The notes under the pieces were generated by a model. The model saw nothing but the letters and a program-made list of their open reading frames with translations. It ran no database searches and had not been told where the DNA came from. A stretch of DNA of 18,929 bases, taken from the NCBI GenBank assembly GCA_964422725.1, contig CAYRCC010000041.1, positions 1 through 18,929 on the forward strand. Reading direction: 5' to 3'. A program made the translations under genes and the position numbers. Shown piece by piece: positions 13,195 to 18,929 of this stretch. Positions within the stretch are counted from its first letter, which is position 1. Every line of letters begins with the position of its first letter. This DNA is from CAKSNH01 sp964422725 (GTDB lineage Bacteria > Bacillota > Clostridia > UBA1381).

Positions 13195-14364
13195 ATGAGA
13201 TTTACATTACCGCGTGATATGTACTACGGAAAAGGTGCGTTGGAGGAGCTGAAAAACCTGAAAGGAAAGAAAGCTGTGCTCGTATTGGGCGGCGGCTCGA
13301 TGAAACGGTTTGGATTTGTTGACAAGGTTTTGGCGTATTTGGGCGAGGCAGGCATAGAAACAAAGCTGTTTGAGAATGTAGAGCCTGACCCGTCGGTTGA
13401 AACGGTAATGAAGGGCGCGGCGATGATGCGCGAGTTTGAGCCTGATTGGATTATAGCAATGGGCGGCGGTTCGCCGATTGATGCGGCGAAAGCTATGTGG
13501 GTATTTTATGAATATCCGGACACATCTTTTGAAGAGATTATTCAGCCGTTTTCATTCCCTACATTAAGACAAAAGGCTAAGTTTGCCGCAATTCCGTCGA
13601 CTTCAGGTACGGCAACCGAGGTTACGGCGTTTTCCGTTATAACGGATTACAGTACGGGAGTTAAATATCCGCTTGCGGACTTTAACATAACACCGGACTT
13701 GGCTATAGTTGACCCGACATTGGCAGAAACTATGCCGCCGAAATTGGTAGCGCACACAGGTATGGACGCGCTGACGCATGCAATCGAGGCGTATGTATCG
13801 ACACTTAACTCACCGTTTACCGACCCGCTTGCACTCAAAGCGATAAATATGGTGTTTGAATATTTGCCGGATTCGTTTGCCGGAGATATGGGTGCGAGAG
13901 AGCAAATGCATTATGCGCAGTGTCTTGCGGGGCAGGCATTTTCAAATGCACTTCTCGGTATTGTTCATTCGATGGCGCATAAAACGGGAGCGGCGTTCTC
14001 CACAGGACACATTCCGCACGGCTGTGCGAATGCGATTTATCTGCCGTATGTTATCAAGTATAACGCTAAAAATGCATCGGGACGTTATGCCGATATTGCA
14101 AGGAGCGTAGGAATTGACGGTACGGACGATGAATGTGTGGAAAAACTGTGCGCTAAGATAGACGAATATAACGTTAAATTGGGTATTCCGAAAACGCTTA
14201 AAGAGTTTGGAATTGTTGAGGAGGAATTTAAGGAGAAAATCGCTAAAATTGCCGAGTTGGCGGTGGGCGATGCTTGTACGGGTTCAAATCCTCGTCCGAT
14301 TACTCCGGCGGAAATGGAAAAACTGTTTAATTGTACATATTACGGAACGGAAGTTGATTTTTAA
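13195..14364 (+). CDS. Iron-containing (type III) alcohol dehydrogenase
   Basis: This Fe-dependent alcohol dehydrogenase (389 residues) reduces an aldehyde with NAD(P)H, typically in fermentation. The Rossmann-like N-domain has LGGGSMKRFGF (31-41) and the nucleotide-binding MGGGSPIDAAKA (89-100). The all-helical C-domain carries the metal site Asp191, His195, His258 and His272, with exactly the spacing of FucO (D196, H200, H263, H277). It sits among stand-alone enzymes related to the C-terminal domain of AdhE; substrate (butanal, acetaldehyde, lactaldehyde) cannot be fixed from sequence. Start: ATG 13195, nine bases after AAGGAGG; an in-frame ATG at 13186 abuts that site. A short leader ORF precedes it. 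Confidence 0.94.
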   Translation: MRFTLPRDMYYGKGALEELKNLKGKKAVLVLGGGSMKRFGFVDKVLAYLGEAGIETKLFENVEPDPSVETVMKGAAMMREFEPDWIIAMGGGSPIDAAKAMWVFYEYPDTSFEEIIQPFSFPTLRQKAKFAAIPSTSGTATEVTAFSVITDYSTGVKYPLADFNITPDLAIVDPTLAETMPPKLVAHTGMDALTHAIEAYVSTLNSPFTDPLALKAINMVFEYLPDSFAGDMGAREQMHYAQCLAGQAFSNALLGIVHSMAHKTGAAFSTGHIPHGCANAIYLPYVIKYNAKNASGRYADIARSVGIDGTDDECVEKLCAKIDEYNVKLGIPKTLKEFGIVEEEFKEKIAKIAELAVGDACTGSNPRPITPAEMEKLFNCTYYGTEVDF

Positions 14365-14390
14365 GATTAGCTGTTGAATATTGAAAAATT

Positions 14391-14417
14391 AGGCTGTCGG
14401 CAAAATGCCGACAGCCT
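14391..14417 (-). terminator. GCTGTCGGCA-family hairpin T1
   Basis: A perfect 12-bp stem (14391-14402 with 14406-14417) with loop AAA lies 26 bases past the dehydrogenase stop. A run of A residues precedes it, so on the minus strand it ends in AATTTTT; on the plus strand no T-run follows. It may act in both directions weakly. Confidence 0.65.
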
Positions 14418-14489
14418 CAGACTGTATACAAAACCCAACGTGTTTTGTATTAAAGTTTAGGTCAAGCCTTTTCAAAGACTTGCGGATTT

Positions 14490-14570
14490 TTAAGGCAGAG
14501 CCTTAAATCGTCGTCCGCAGACGACGAAACTCCTAAGCGTTCAAGTTTTGTTCAAACTTTTTAAATAGTA
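14490..14570 (+). repeat. Dispersed palindromic element, copy C
   Basis: A 7-bp hairpin (TTAAGGC 14490-14496 with GCCTTAA 14500-14506) abuts a perfect 8-bp hairpin TCGTCGTC-CGCA-GACGACGA (14508-14527). An A/T-rich tail follows. The shared CAGAGCCTTAAATCG joins it to copy D. Compared with copy A, two stem positions differ on both arms in a compensated way. Confidence 0.75.
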
Positions 14571-14632
14571 TCGGAAAGATTTCCGACACCCGAAGGGCGG
14601 TTTTGCTGTAAGCAAAACTACTGAAAAGTTTG

Positions 14633-14697
14633 TCGCTGTCCGCAGACAGCGAAACCTCTTCAAAAATTTTAAGCAAAACTAATAAGTCTACACTTTG
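14633..14697 (+). repeat. Dispersed palindromic element, copy A
   Basis: TCGCTGTC-CGCA-GACAGCGA (14633-14652) is a perfect 8-bp hairpin. It is followed by AAACCTCTTCAAAAATTTT, AAGCAAAACTAATAAGTC and TACACTTTG. Bases 14645-14694 are identical to the right-edge copy (complement of 18880-18929). Terminator T2 follows directly. Confidence 0.85.
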
Positions 14698-14727
14698 AGG
14701 CTGTCGGCAAAATGCCGATAGCCTTTT
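14698..14727 (+). terminator. GCTGTCGGCA-family hairpin T2
   Basis: A 12-bp stem (14698-14709 with 14713-14724; one G-T pair) with loop AAA ends in TTTT on the plus strand. It sits directly after element A. T1 and T2 are near-identical direct copies flanking the intervening 280 bases. Confidence 0.75.
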
Positions 14728-14764
14728 AAAAGTGATAAAAACAGTATTTTGAAGAATTATGCTG

Positions 14765-14805
14765 AAAATCTCTCAAAACGCATCAAATTGAGAGATTTTC
14801 TTTGT
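14765..14805. terminator. Terminator between the dehydrogenase and lipoprotein genes
   Basis: A perfect 12-bp stem AAAATCTCTCAA/TTGAGAGATTTT (14765-14776 with 14788-14799) runs into TTTTCTTTG on plus and TTTTC on minus. It fits a bidirectional terminator and may end the minus-strand lipoprotein transcript. Confidence 0.7.
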
Positions 14806-14890
14806 TGTTACAAAACTGTTTTGTGCCAGTTGTTTTGACTGTGCTGTTTTTGTGCAAATCGGTGTGTTAAGGTAAGACAGTAAATATGAA

Positions 14891-15460
14891 TCAATCCCAC
14901 ACAAAGCTGTCAGCTATTGCCTGTGCCGCTTTATTTGCGTTGTCCGAACCGCTGAAATTTGTGACGTGAATCAGACAATATTGATGTTCACCAACAATAT
15001 AATATTGTTTTGTGACAACGCCTGTAGCTTCCTCAATGGTAAAAATGTAAACAATATCCCCCTGCGCCGTATATGTGCCGTCACCGGTTAAATTGACGTT
15101 TTCGCCGTCCAACTGCGCCGTAAGCTGTCGAACAACAGCATCTCGGAATTTTTCGTGTTCGTCGGCGCTGTAGTTGTTTGTTCCTATGTTGACGGAAATG
15201 TTATCGGGAGTTTCGTCATTCTCGTGCCCTTCTTCAACATAGAATATTTTATTGTTCGAGGAATATTTTTCGAGTTTTACCCAACCGTCGGGTTGTGTAT
15301 AGCTTCCGGGAAAGTCAAGCACTGCTTGTGCGGAATCAACTTTTTGCGCGGTTTCGCTGCCGATGTCGGTGTTTTGCGCCGGTGAGCCGTCAGTGTTTTT
15401 GAAATTGCAGGCTGTCAGCGTACACACAACAGCGAGCAGTAAAATAAGTGTCTTTTTCAA
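14891..15460 (-). CDS. Putative lipoprotein
   Basis: Function not recognised. It is a secreted lipoprotein of 189 residues: MKKTLILLLAVVCTLTAC gives a lipobox LTAC with the modified cysteine at residue 18. A polar linker (about 20-45) follows and then one compact alpha/beta domain (about 46-189). That domain resembles small PsbP-like or stress-protein domains in outline (FPGSYTQPDGWVKLEKY, an acidic loop, NISVNIGTN, then YTAQGDIVYIFTIEE and a C-terminal helix). Start is TTG 15460, eight bases after GGAGG. The upstream gene encodes the LiaF-like protein, 47 bases away on the same strand, so both are likely from the promoter at 16251-16279. Confidence 0.82.
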   Translation of the reverse strand: MKKTLILLLAVVCTLTACNFKNTDGSPAQNTDIGSETAQKVDSAQAVLDFPGSYTQPDGWVKLEKYSSNNKIFYVEEGHENDETPDNISVNIGTNNYSADEHEKFRDAVVRQLTAQLDGENVNLTGDGTYTAQGDIVYIFTIEEATGVVTKQYYIVGEHQYCLIHVTNFSGSDNANKAAQAIADSFVWD

Positions 15461-15507
15461 TTAATTATCCTCCGTTTCGTAAATATGAAATGTCTGAGTT
15501 TTGCGTT

Positions 15508-16179
15508 TTAAGAAAGAATATCCGCACCGCCGAAAATGCAAAAACCGTCAATATACAGTGTAGGTGCGTTCGGAATTTGTGCTTTTATTTCGCGTTTGTC
15601 ACTGACCGCACCGAAAAGGCAGAACGGGCATATACTTACATTAACGTTTTTCGGCACTACCACCTCAGCACCGCCGAACGCACACATCAGCTCTATTTTA
15701 CTGCCGTCGGTGATTTGTGCGTTTGAAACGTCACAGCGCGTAGCACCGAAAATTGCTCCGACTCTTGCAAACTTAAAAATTTGGTTGTCAAAATTTACGT
15801 TTTGCGCGGAAAACACCGCCGAATATTCGTCACCCTGTTCGTATATACGTTTTTTGCAATTTGAGGAATCAGAATTTTTTTTTAGCAGTTTAAAGCCAAG
15901 CAAAATTATGATTATTGGAACGATTAGCTTTAATACAATACCGTAAGCAAATACGTCCTGTGCCGCAAGCAGCAGTAAAATGCCCACTATAAGTCCTATC
16001 AGAGAACCGAATTTGTCGTGGTTTGTCAAAAATCCGTTCAGGCACGGAATGATGATGAAAAATGTCCACCAGCCGTTGAGTGAAATGTCAATATCTATCA
16101 GCCCCACTACTTTTAAGATGCACATTGTGCCTGTCAGAATCAGTAAAAGTCCCAGAAATACACGTGTAAATGATTTCAT
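15508..16179 (-). CDS. LiaF-like membrane protein (DUF5668-type)
   Basis: This 223-residue membrane protein has the LiaI/LiaF plan. The N-terminal half has four hydrophobic segments: FLGLLLILTGTMCILKV, then NGWWTFFIIIPC, SLIGLIVGILLLLAAQ and LKLIVPIIIILLGFKLL. The cytoplasmic-like C-terminal half contains repeated beta strands with 'F.A.FGATRCDVSNA', 'I.LMCAFGGAEVVVPKNVNV' and 'C.FGAVSDKR'. LiaF restrains the LiaRS envelope-stress system in Bacillus. No kinase or regulator lies here, so the role is inferred only. Start: ATG 16179, eight bases after GGAGG. Its promoter is a near-consensus sigma-A site, and an 8-6-8 palindrome sits at the predicted transcription start. Confidence 0.85.
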   Translation of the reverse strand: MKSFTRVFLGLLLILTGTMCILKVVGLIDIDISLNGWWTFFIIIPCLNGFLTNHDKFGSLIGLIVGILLLLAAQDVFAYGIVLKLIVPIIIILLGFKLLKKNSDSSNCKKRIYEQGDEYSAVFSAQNVNFDNQIFKFARVGAIFGATRCDVSNAQITDGSKIELMCAFGGAEVVVPKNVNVSICPFCLFGAVSDKREIKAQIPNAPTLYIDGFCIFGGADILS

Positions 16180-16225
16180 TTTAATTACCTCCGTATGCTA
16201 AGTGTTAGGGGAATAAGGTTTTACA

Positions 16226-16247
16226 ACAAATGTTTTGCAACATTTGT
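16226..16247. promoter_or_regulatory. Palindrome at the LiaF-like transcription start
   Basis: ACAAATGT (16226-16233) and ACATTTGT (16240-16247) form a perfect inverted repeat with a 6-base spacer just downstream of the -10 box, where a repressor operator is often placed. It could also be a 5' hairpin in the transcript. Confidence 0.5.
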
Positions 16248-16250
16248 TTT

Positions 16251-16279
16251 AGTATAACATCAAAATATGTATTTGTCAA
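16251..16279 (-). promoter_or_regulatory. Sigma-A promoter for the LiaF-like/lipoprotein operon
   Basis: TTGACA (16279-16274), exactly 17 bases, then TATACT (16256-16251) on the minus strand: the strongest promoter-like sequence in the window. Confidence 0.85.
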
Positions 16280-16297
16280 TACAATTTGCAAAAAAAG

Positions 16298-16325
16298 TTG
16301 AATTTGGAAATATAGCTTGTATAAT
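16298..16325 (+). promoter_or_regulatory. Sigma-A-like promoter for the peptidoglycan-binding operon
   Basis: TTGAAT (16298-16303), 16-base spacer and TATAAT (16320-16325) lie about 65 bases before the first ATG. A second TATAAT-like box lies 10 bases further. A sporulation sigma factor could act instead; no clear match was seen. Confidence 0.55.
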
Positions 16326-16389
16326 CGGTATAATATGCGTTTGAAGTAAATATTATTATATGAGAATAGTAGGAAAGAAAGGTGGATTT

Positions 16390-16788
16390 ATGCAGAAAGG
16401 AAAGTTTACGGCATATGTATACACATCAGCATCGCAGATACCGATAAGCGGTGCGTTGGTTGCGGTTTCGGCGGCAAACGCGGACGGGGTGCGTGAAATC
16501 AAGGGGGTCAGGGTGACTGATGCAAACGGAAAAATCGAGCCGATAGAGCTTGATACGCCCGATTATGCGGACAGCCTGAGTCCGGAGGAGGACGGAAAAA
16601 ACGCACAGCCGTTTGCGGTGTGTGATGTGAGGATTGACGATGCGAATTACGAAAGCGTTATAATAGAAAATGTGCAGGTGTTCGCGCAGACTACTACTGT
16701 GCAGAATGTGGAAATGATACCGCTCAAAGAAAATGCCACCGTACAGGACGATGTGCAGATTTTCAATGTGACGGCGCAGAATCTATGA
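16390..16788 (+). CDS. Small beta-rich protein, partner of the SpoIID-like protein
   Basis: The 132-residue protein starts GKFTAYVYTSASQIPISGALVAVSA, matching the beginning of a carboxypeptidase-regulatory-like (Greek-key, Kre/CarboxypepD_reg) beta-sandwich. An ETDANGK-type turn (VTDANGKIEPIEL) and a C-terminal FAVCDVRIDDANYESVIIENVQVFAQ follow. Clostridial homologues of this pattern, as recalled, are found next to SpoIID-like peptidoglycan-binding proteins, as here. Start: ATG 16390 just after AAAGGTGG; a longer frame from 16360 lies upstream of that site. No signal peptide is visible. Its stop is 13 bases before the next gene, so it is first in the operon. Function unknown; a structural or binding role in cortex or coat is an inference. 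Confidence 0.8.
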   Translation: MQKGKFTAYVYTSASQIPISGALVAVSAANADGVREIKGVRVTDANGKIEPIELDTPDYADSLSPEEDGKNAQPFAVCDVRIDDANYESVIIENVQVFAQTTTVQNVEMIPLKENATVQDDVQIFNVTAQNL

Positions 16789-16801
16789 GGAGGAATGAAA
16801 A

Positions 16802-18301
16802 ATGCCGACACCATATGTACCGCAGAATATCACAGTTCACTTGGGTGCACCGGACGAACCGGCGGCAAATGTGACCGTCAGTTTTCCGGATTACATCAAG
16901 AATGTAGCCTCAAGCGAAATTTATCCGACGTGGAACGAAAGCGCAATTTTGGCGAATGTGTATGCACAGGTTTCTTTTGCGCTTAACAGGGTATATACCG
17001 AGTATTACAGGAGCAGGGGGTATAATTTCAATATAACCAACAGTACGGCGTTTGACCAGAAATTTATACAGGGCAGAAACATATTTGAAAATATAGACAG
17101 AATAGTAAATGAGGCGTTTAACGAATATATACGCCGTCAGGGGACGGAGGAGCCGCTTTTTGCGCAGTTCTGCAACGGCACAACCGTAACGTGTGACGGA
17201 CTGTCGCAGTGGGGGAGTCAGGAACTTGCGGAGGCGGGATATGATTCTGTAAGTATTTTAAGAAATTATTACGGCAGTGACATCGAAATCGTGACGGACG
17301 CACCGATTTCGGGTATCAGAAATTCGTATCCGGGTACGCCGGTCAGGCGCGGTGACAGCGGAAACAATGTAGTAATAGTTCAGCGTGAGCTTAACAGGAT
17401 ATCGCAGAATTATCCGGCGATACCGAAAGTAAATCCCGTTGACGGGATATTCGGTGAGGGAACGGAAACAGCAGTGCGCAAATTTCAGGAAATATTTAAC
17501 CTGACCGCCGACGGCGTTGTCGGAAAAGCGACGTGGTATAAGCTGGTAATGTTGTATGTCGGGGTGACAAAGCTGTCGGAGCTTGAATCGGAAGGACAGC
17601 GTTTATTCGGATTTTCAAAGGAATACCCGACAGCGGCGGCGGCGGTGTTTGCGGCTGTCGACAAGCGGTTTGAGGGCGCGGAATACACAGGTGCGCTTGA
17701 GGAGGGGGACGAGGGCGAAAGAGTTGAGCTGATACAGTATTTTTTGGCGGTTATTGCCGAATTTGACAACCGCATACCGCCGATTGACATTACGGGCGAG
17801 TTTAACGAAGAAACGAAAAATGCGGTGACGGCATTTCAGGAGTCATTGCAGCTGCCGCAAACCGGTGCGGTTGATGCGGATACGTGGGATGCGCTGTACA
17901 GGCAGTATTACGGTGACTTTGTGACAGTGTTTTCCGATGACGAAATATTCCCCGTAAGCACGCGCCCGTACGGCGGTACTGTGCTGTACATAGGTTCGAG
18001 CGGTGCGGCGGTGCGGACCTTGCAAACATATCTGAACGAGATAAGTATGGCACAGAACGGCAGTGCGCCGATTGGGGTTACGGGGAATTTCGGCAGACAA
18101 ACCGCGCAGGCGGTGATAGCATTTCAGCGCGGTTTCGGACTTCCCGTAACGGGCAGGGTTGACGAGATTACGTGGAACAGCATTGCCAATACGTACAAGG
18201 ACGTGGCATCGGCACTGACTACCCGTGCGGAGCAGTATCCGGGGTATGTGTTAAAAGAGGGTATGAAAGATGAACCGCTAAATTTGGAGGGGTTGAAATG
18301 A
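16802..18301 (+). CDS. SpoIID-like peptidoglycan-binding protein with three PGB domains
   Basis: The 499-residue protein joins a SpoIID/LytB-like domain (about 1-165) to three peptidoglycan-binding (PG_binding_1) domains. In the first part, DYIKNVASSEIYPTWNESAI matches the SpoIID region around the catalytic Glu (here Glu39). Cys124 and Cys131 precede GLSQWGSQELAEAGY (133-147), the SpoIID end motif. SpoIID is a lytic transglycosylase needed for engulfment, so a similar glycan-cleaving role is possible. PGB domains lie at about 181-248, 301-366 and 395-465, each with the helix pattern GDSGxxVxxxQxxL, DGxFGxxTxxAVxxFQ and GxvxxxTW. There is no signal peptide or membrane segment, which is odd for wall-binding. 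The ATG follows GAGGAGG closely; the stop overlaps the next start (ATGA). Confidence 0.87.
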   Translation: MPTPYVPQNITVHLGAPDEPAANVTVSFPDYIKNVASSEIYPTWNESAILANVYAQVSFALNRVYTEYYRSRGYNFNITNSTAFDQKFIQGRNIFENIDRIVNEAFNEYIRRQGTEEPLFAQFCNGTTVTCDGLSQWGSQELAEAGYDSVSILRNYYGSDIEIVTDAPISGIRNSYPGTPVRRGDSGNNVVIVQRELNRISQNYPAIPKVNPVDGIFGEGTETAVRKFQEIFNLTADGVVGKATWYKLVMLYVGVTKLSELESEGQRLFGFSKEYPTAAAAVFAAVDKRFEGAEYTGALEEGDEGERVELIQYFLAVIAEFDNRIPPIDITGEFNEETKNAVTAFQESLQLPQTGAVDADTWDALYRQYYGDFVTVFSDDEIFPVSTRPYGGTVLYIGSSGAAVRTLQTYLNEISMAQNGSAPIGVTGNFGRQTAQAVIAFQRGFGLPVTGRVDEITWNSIANTYKDVASALTTRAEQYPGYVLKEGMKDEPLNLEGLK

Positions 18302-18822
18302 TAAATGCAACTTATGCAAGCTTGATAGGAAAACCCATTGAAAGCTTGCAAACGATTTTACGCGAAATTTCGTTTTATTACGAAGATTTACCCAAGGTAC
18401 TGCCGGACGGCATTTTCGGCGAGCAAACCCGTATTGCGGTTGAGGCGTTTCAGGTTAAGTTCGGACCGACGGTGACCGGTGAGGTGGATTTTGAAACGTG
18501 GGAGGTTATAACAGATGTTTATAACGATGTACTGCGAAAGAACGAAGTAATCGGAACGGTGTACCCTAATATGTGGTTTACGATTGCGCCTTATGAGGAA
18601 AGCGAGTATTTGCGGACTATGCAGTCAATGCTGAAAAATATAGCGGATAAGTACGGTAATTTAACGGACATACAAATCAGCGGTGTATACGACGATAAAA
18701 GCGTGGCACTGGTGAAAGAACTGCAAGGACTCTATGCAATGGAGCAGACGGGGATAATAGACAGTGAATTTTGGAATATGACGGAAAGACTGCACACAAG
18801 CGTGGTGATAAATGCTTTTTGA
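18298..18822 (+). CDS. Peptidoglycan-binding protein with two PGB domains
   Basis: The 174-residue protein has two PGB-type domains. The first (about 10-72) has PDGIFGEQTRIAVEAFQ and TGEVDFETW. The second (about 103-165) has ISGVYDDKSVALVKELQ and TGIIDSEFW. The order and spacing follow PG_binding_1, though some glycines are lost, so binding may be weakened. Its start overlaps the stop of the SpoIID-like gene by four bases (ATGA), with GGAGGGG just before it, so translation is coupled. No catalytic domain and no signal peptide are present. It could be a split-off extension of the upstream protein, adding two binding modules to its three. The operon ends here; a minus-reading terminator lies about 30 bases downstream. 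Confidence 0.85.
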   Translation: MINATYASLIGKPIESLQTILREISFYYEDLPKVLPDGIFGEQTRIAVEAFQVKFGPTVTGEVDFETWEVITDVYNDVLRKNEVIGTVYPNMWFTIAPYEESEYLRTMQSMLKNIADKYGNLTDIQISGVYDDKSVALVKELQGLYAMEQTGIIDSEFWNMTERLHTSVVINAF

Positions 18823-18851
18823 GCGGTTTTGCGGTTGTACCGCACACAAAA

Positions 18852-18877
18852 AAGCCGACCTCTTTCGAGGTCGGCTT
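18852..18877 (-). terminator. Minus-strand terminator at the right edge
   Basis: A perfect 11-bp stem AAGCCGACCTC/GAGGTCGGCTT with loop TTTC is followed by TTTTTT on the minus strand (bases 18853-18848). Element E lies directly upstream in that direction. It would end a transcript entering from beyond the window. On the plus strand no T-run follows. Confidence 0.85.
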
Positions 18878-18879
18878 AG

Positions 18880-18929
18880 AGTGTAGACTTATTAGTTTTG
18901 CTTAAAATTTTTGAAGAGGTTTCGCTGTC
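18880..18929 (-). repeat. Dispersed palindromic element, copy E (cut by window edge)
   Basis: Read on the minus strand this is identical over 50 bases to 14645-14694. It begins inside the right arm of the hairpin (GACAGCGA) and runs through the AAGCAAAACTAATAAGTCTA tail. The left hairpin arm lies outside the window. A GC-rich terminator follows at the same distance as in copy A (44-45 bases from the hairpin). Confidence 0.85.

Larger units (their letters stand above)
14365..14890. other. Hairpin-dense intergenic region
   Basis: These 526 bases hold no credible ORF. They contain at least eight inverted repeats: two copies of the GCTGTCGGCA terminator-like hairpin (14391, 14698) flanking ATACAAAAC/GTTTTGTAT (14425-14450), TTAAGGC/GCCTTAA (14490-14506), element C (14508-14527), AAGTTT/AAACTT (14546-14562), TCGGAA/TTCCGA (about 14570-14585), GTTTTGCT/AGCAAAAC (14600-14618) and element A. 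Another hairpin lies at 14765-14799. Confidence 0.7.

Noticed and set aside
17485..17790. Minus-strand serine-rich ORF inside the SpoIID-like gene
   Set aside because: It is a low-complexity shadow of a well-supported reading frame on the other strand.
1..18929. tRNA, rRNA, CRISPR array, transposase or prophage genes
   Set aside because: None was seen on either strand; the repeats found are hairpins with no regular spacer pattern and no adjacent mobility gene.

Overview
The window looks like chromosome of a Gram-positive, endospore-forming anaerobe of the class Clostridia, probably a gut member of the Oscillospirales/Ruminococcaceae type. The evidence is strong GGAGG ribosome binding sites with several GTG/TTG starts, sigma-A promoters of Firmicutes type, sporulation genes (spoVT, a BofA-like gene next to a YaaL/DUF2508 gene, a SpoIID-like protein), the rplS-lepB order, and a tetrahydrofolate riboswitch before a folate ECF transporter gene. 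The order is inferred; there is no rRNA or other marker to place it.

Layout. 1-3290 reads mostly on the minus strand: spoVT, lepB, rplS and riboswitch-controlled folT. 3670-8193 reads on plus: uppP, a GNAT acetyltransferase, a divergent ribose-phosphate diphosphokinase gene, and an HPt protein next to a response regulator with an HD-GYP domain. 8311-10427 is a minus-strand pair, a GH1 beta-glucosidase followed by an AraC regulator. 10577-12952 holds small, probably spore-associated proteins: a hypothetical with a C-terminal membrane hairpin, BofA and YaaL on minus, and three small hypotheticals on plus. 13195-14364 is an iron-dependent alcohol dehydrogenase, preceded by a well-initiated 20-codon ORF. 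14891-16179 is a minus-strand pair, a LiaF-like membrane protein and a lipoprotein. 16390-18822 is a tight plus-strand three-gene operon: a small beta-rich protein, a SpoIID-like protein with peptidoglycan-binding repeats, and a second peptidoglycan-binding protein. None of the three has a visible signal peptide.

The most striking non-coding signal is a dispersed palindromic element: an 8-bp stem with a 4-base loop, usually CGCA, followed by an A/T-rich tail and often a GC-rich terminator-like hairpin. Copies lie near 997, 3421, 14508, 14633 and at the right edge. Two have fully compensated stem changes. The copies at 14645-14694 and 18880-18929 are identical over 50 bases in opposite orientation and flank the lipoprotein/LiaF/peptidoglycan-binding block. 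The 14391-14800 spacer is almost entirely made of such hairpins. A second hairpin family (GACAAAC stems) occurs around lepB/rplS and at 12574.

How the genes relate: envelope and cell-wall functions dominate (UppP lipid-carrier recycling, signal peptidase, LiaF-like protein, peptidoglycan-binding/SpoIID operon). Sporulation control (SpoVT, BofA) and housekeeping genes (L19, PRPP synthesis, folate uptake) are interspersed. No prophage, transposase, CRISPR array or tRNA was seen.
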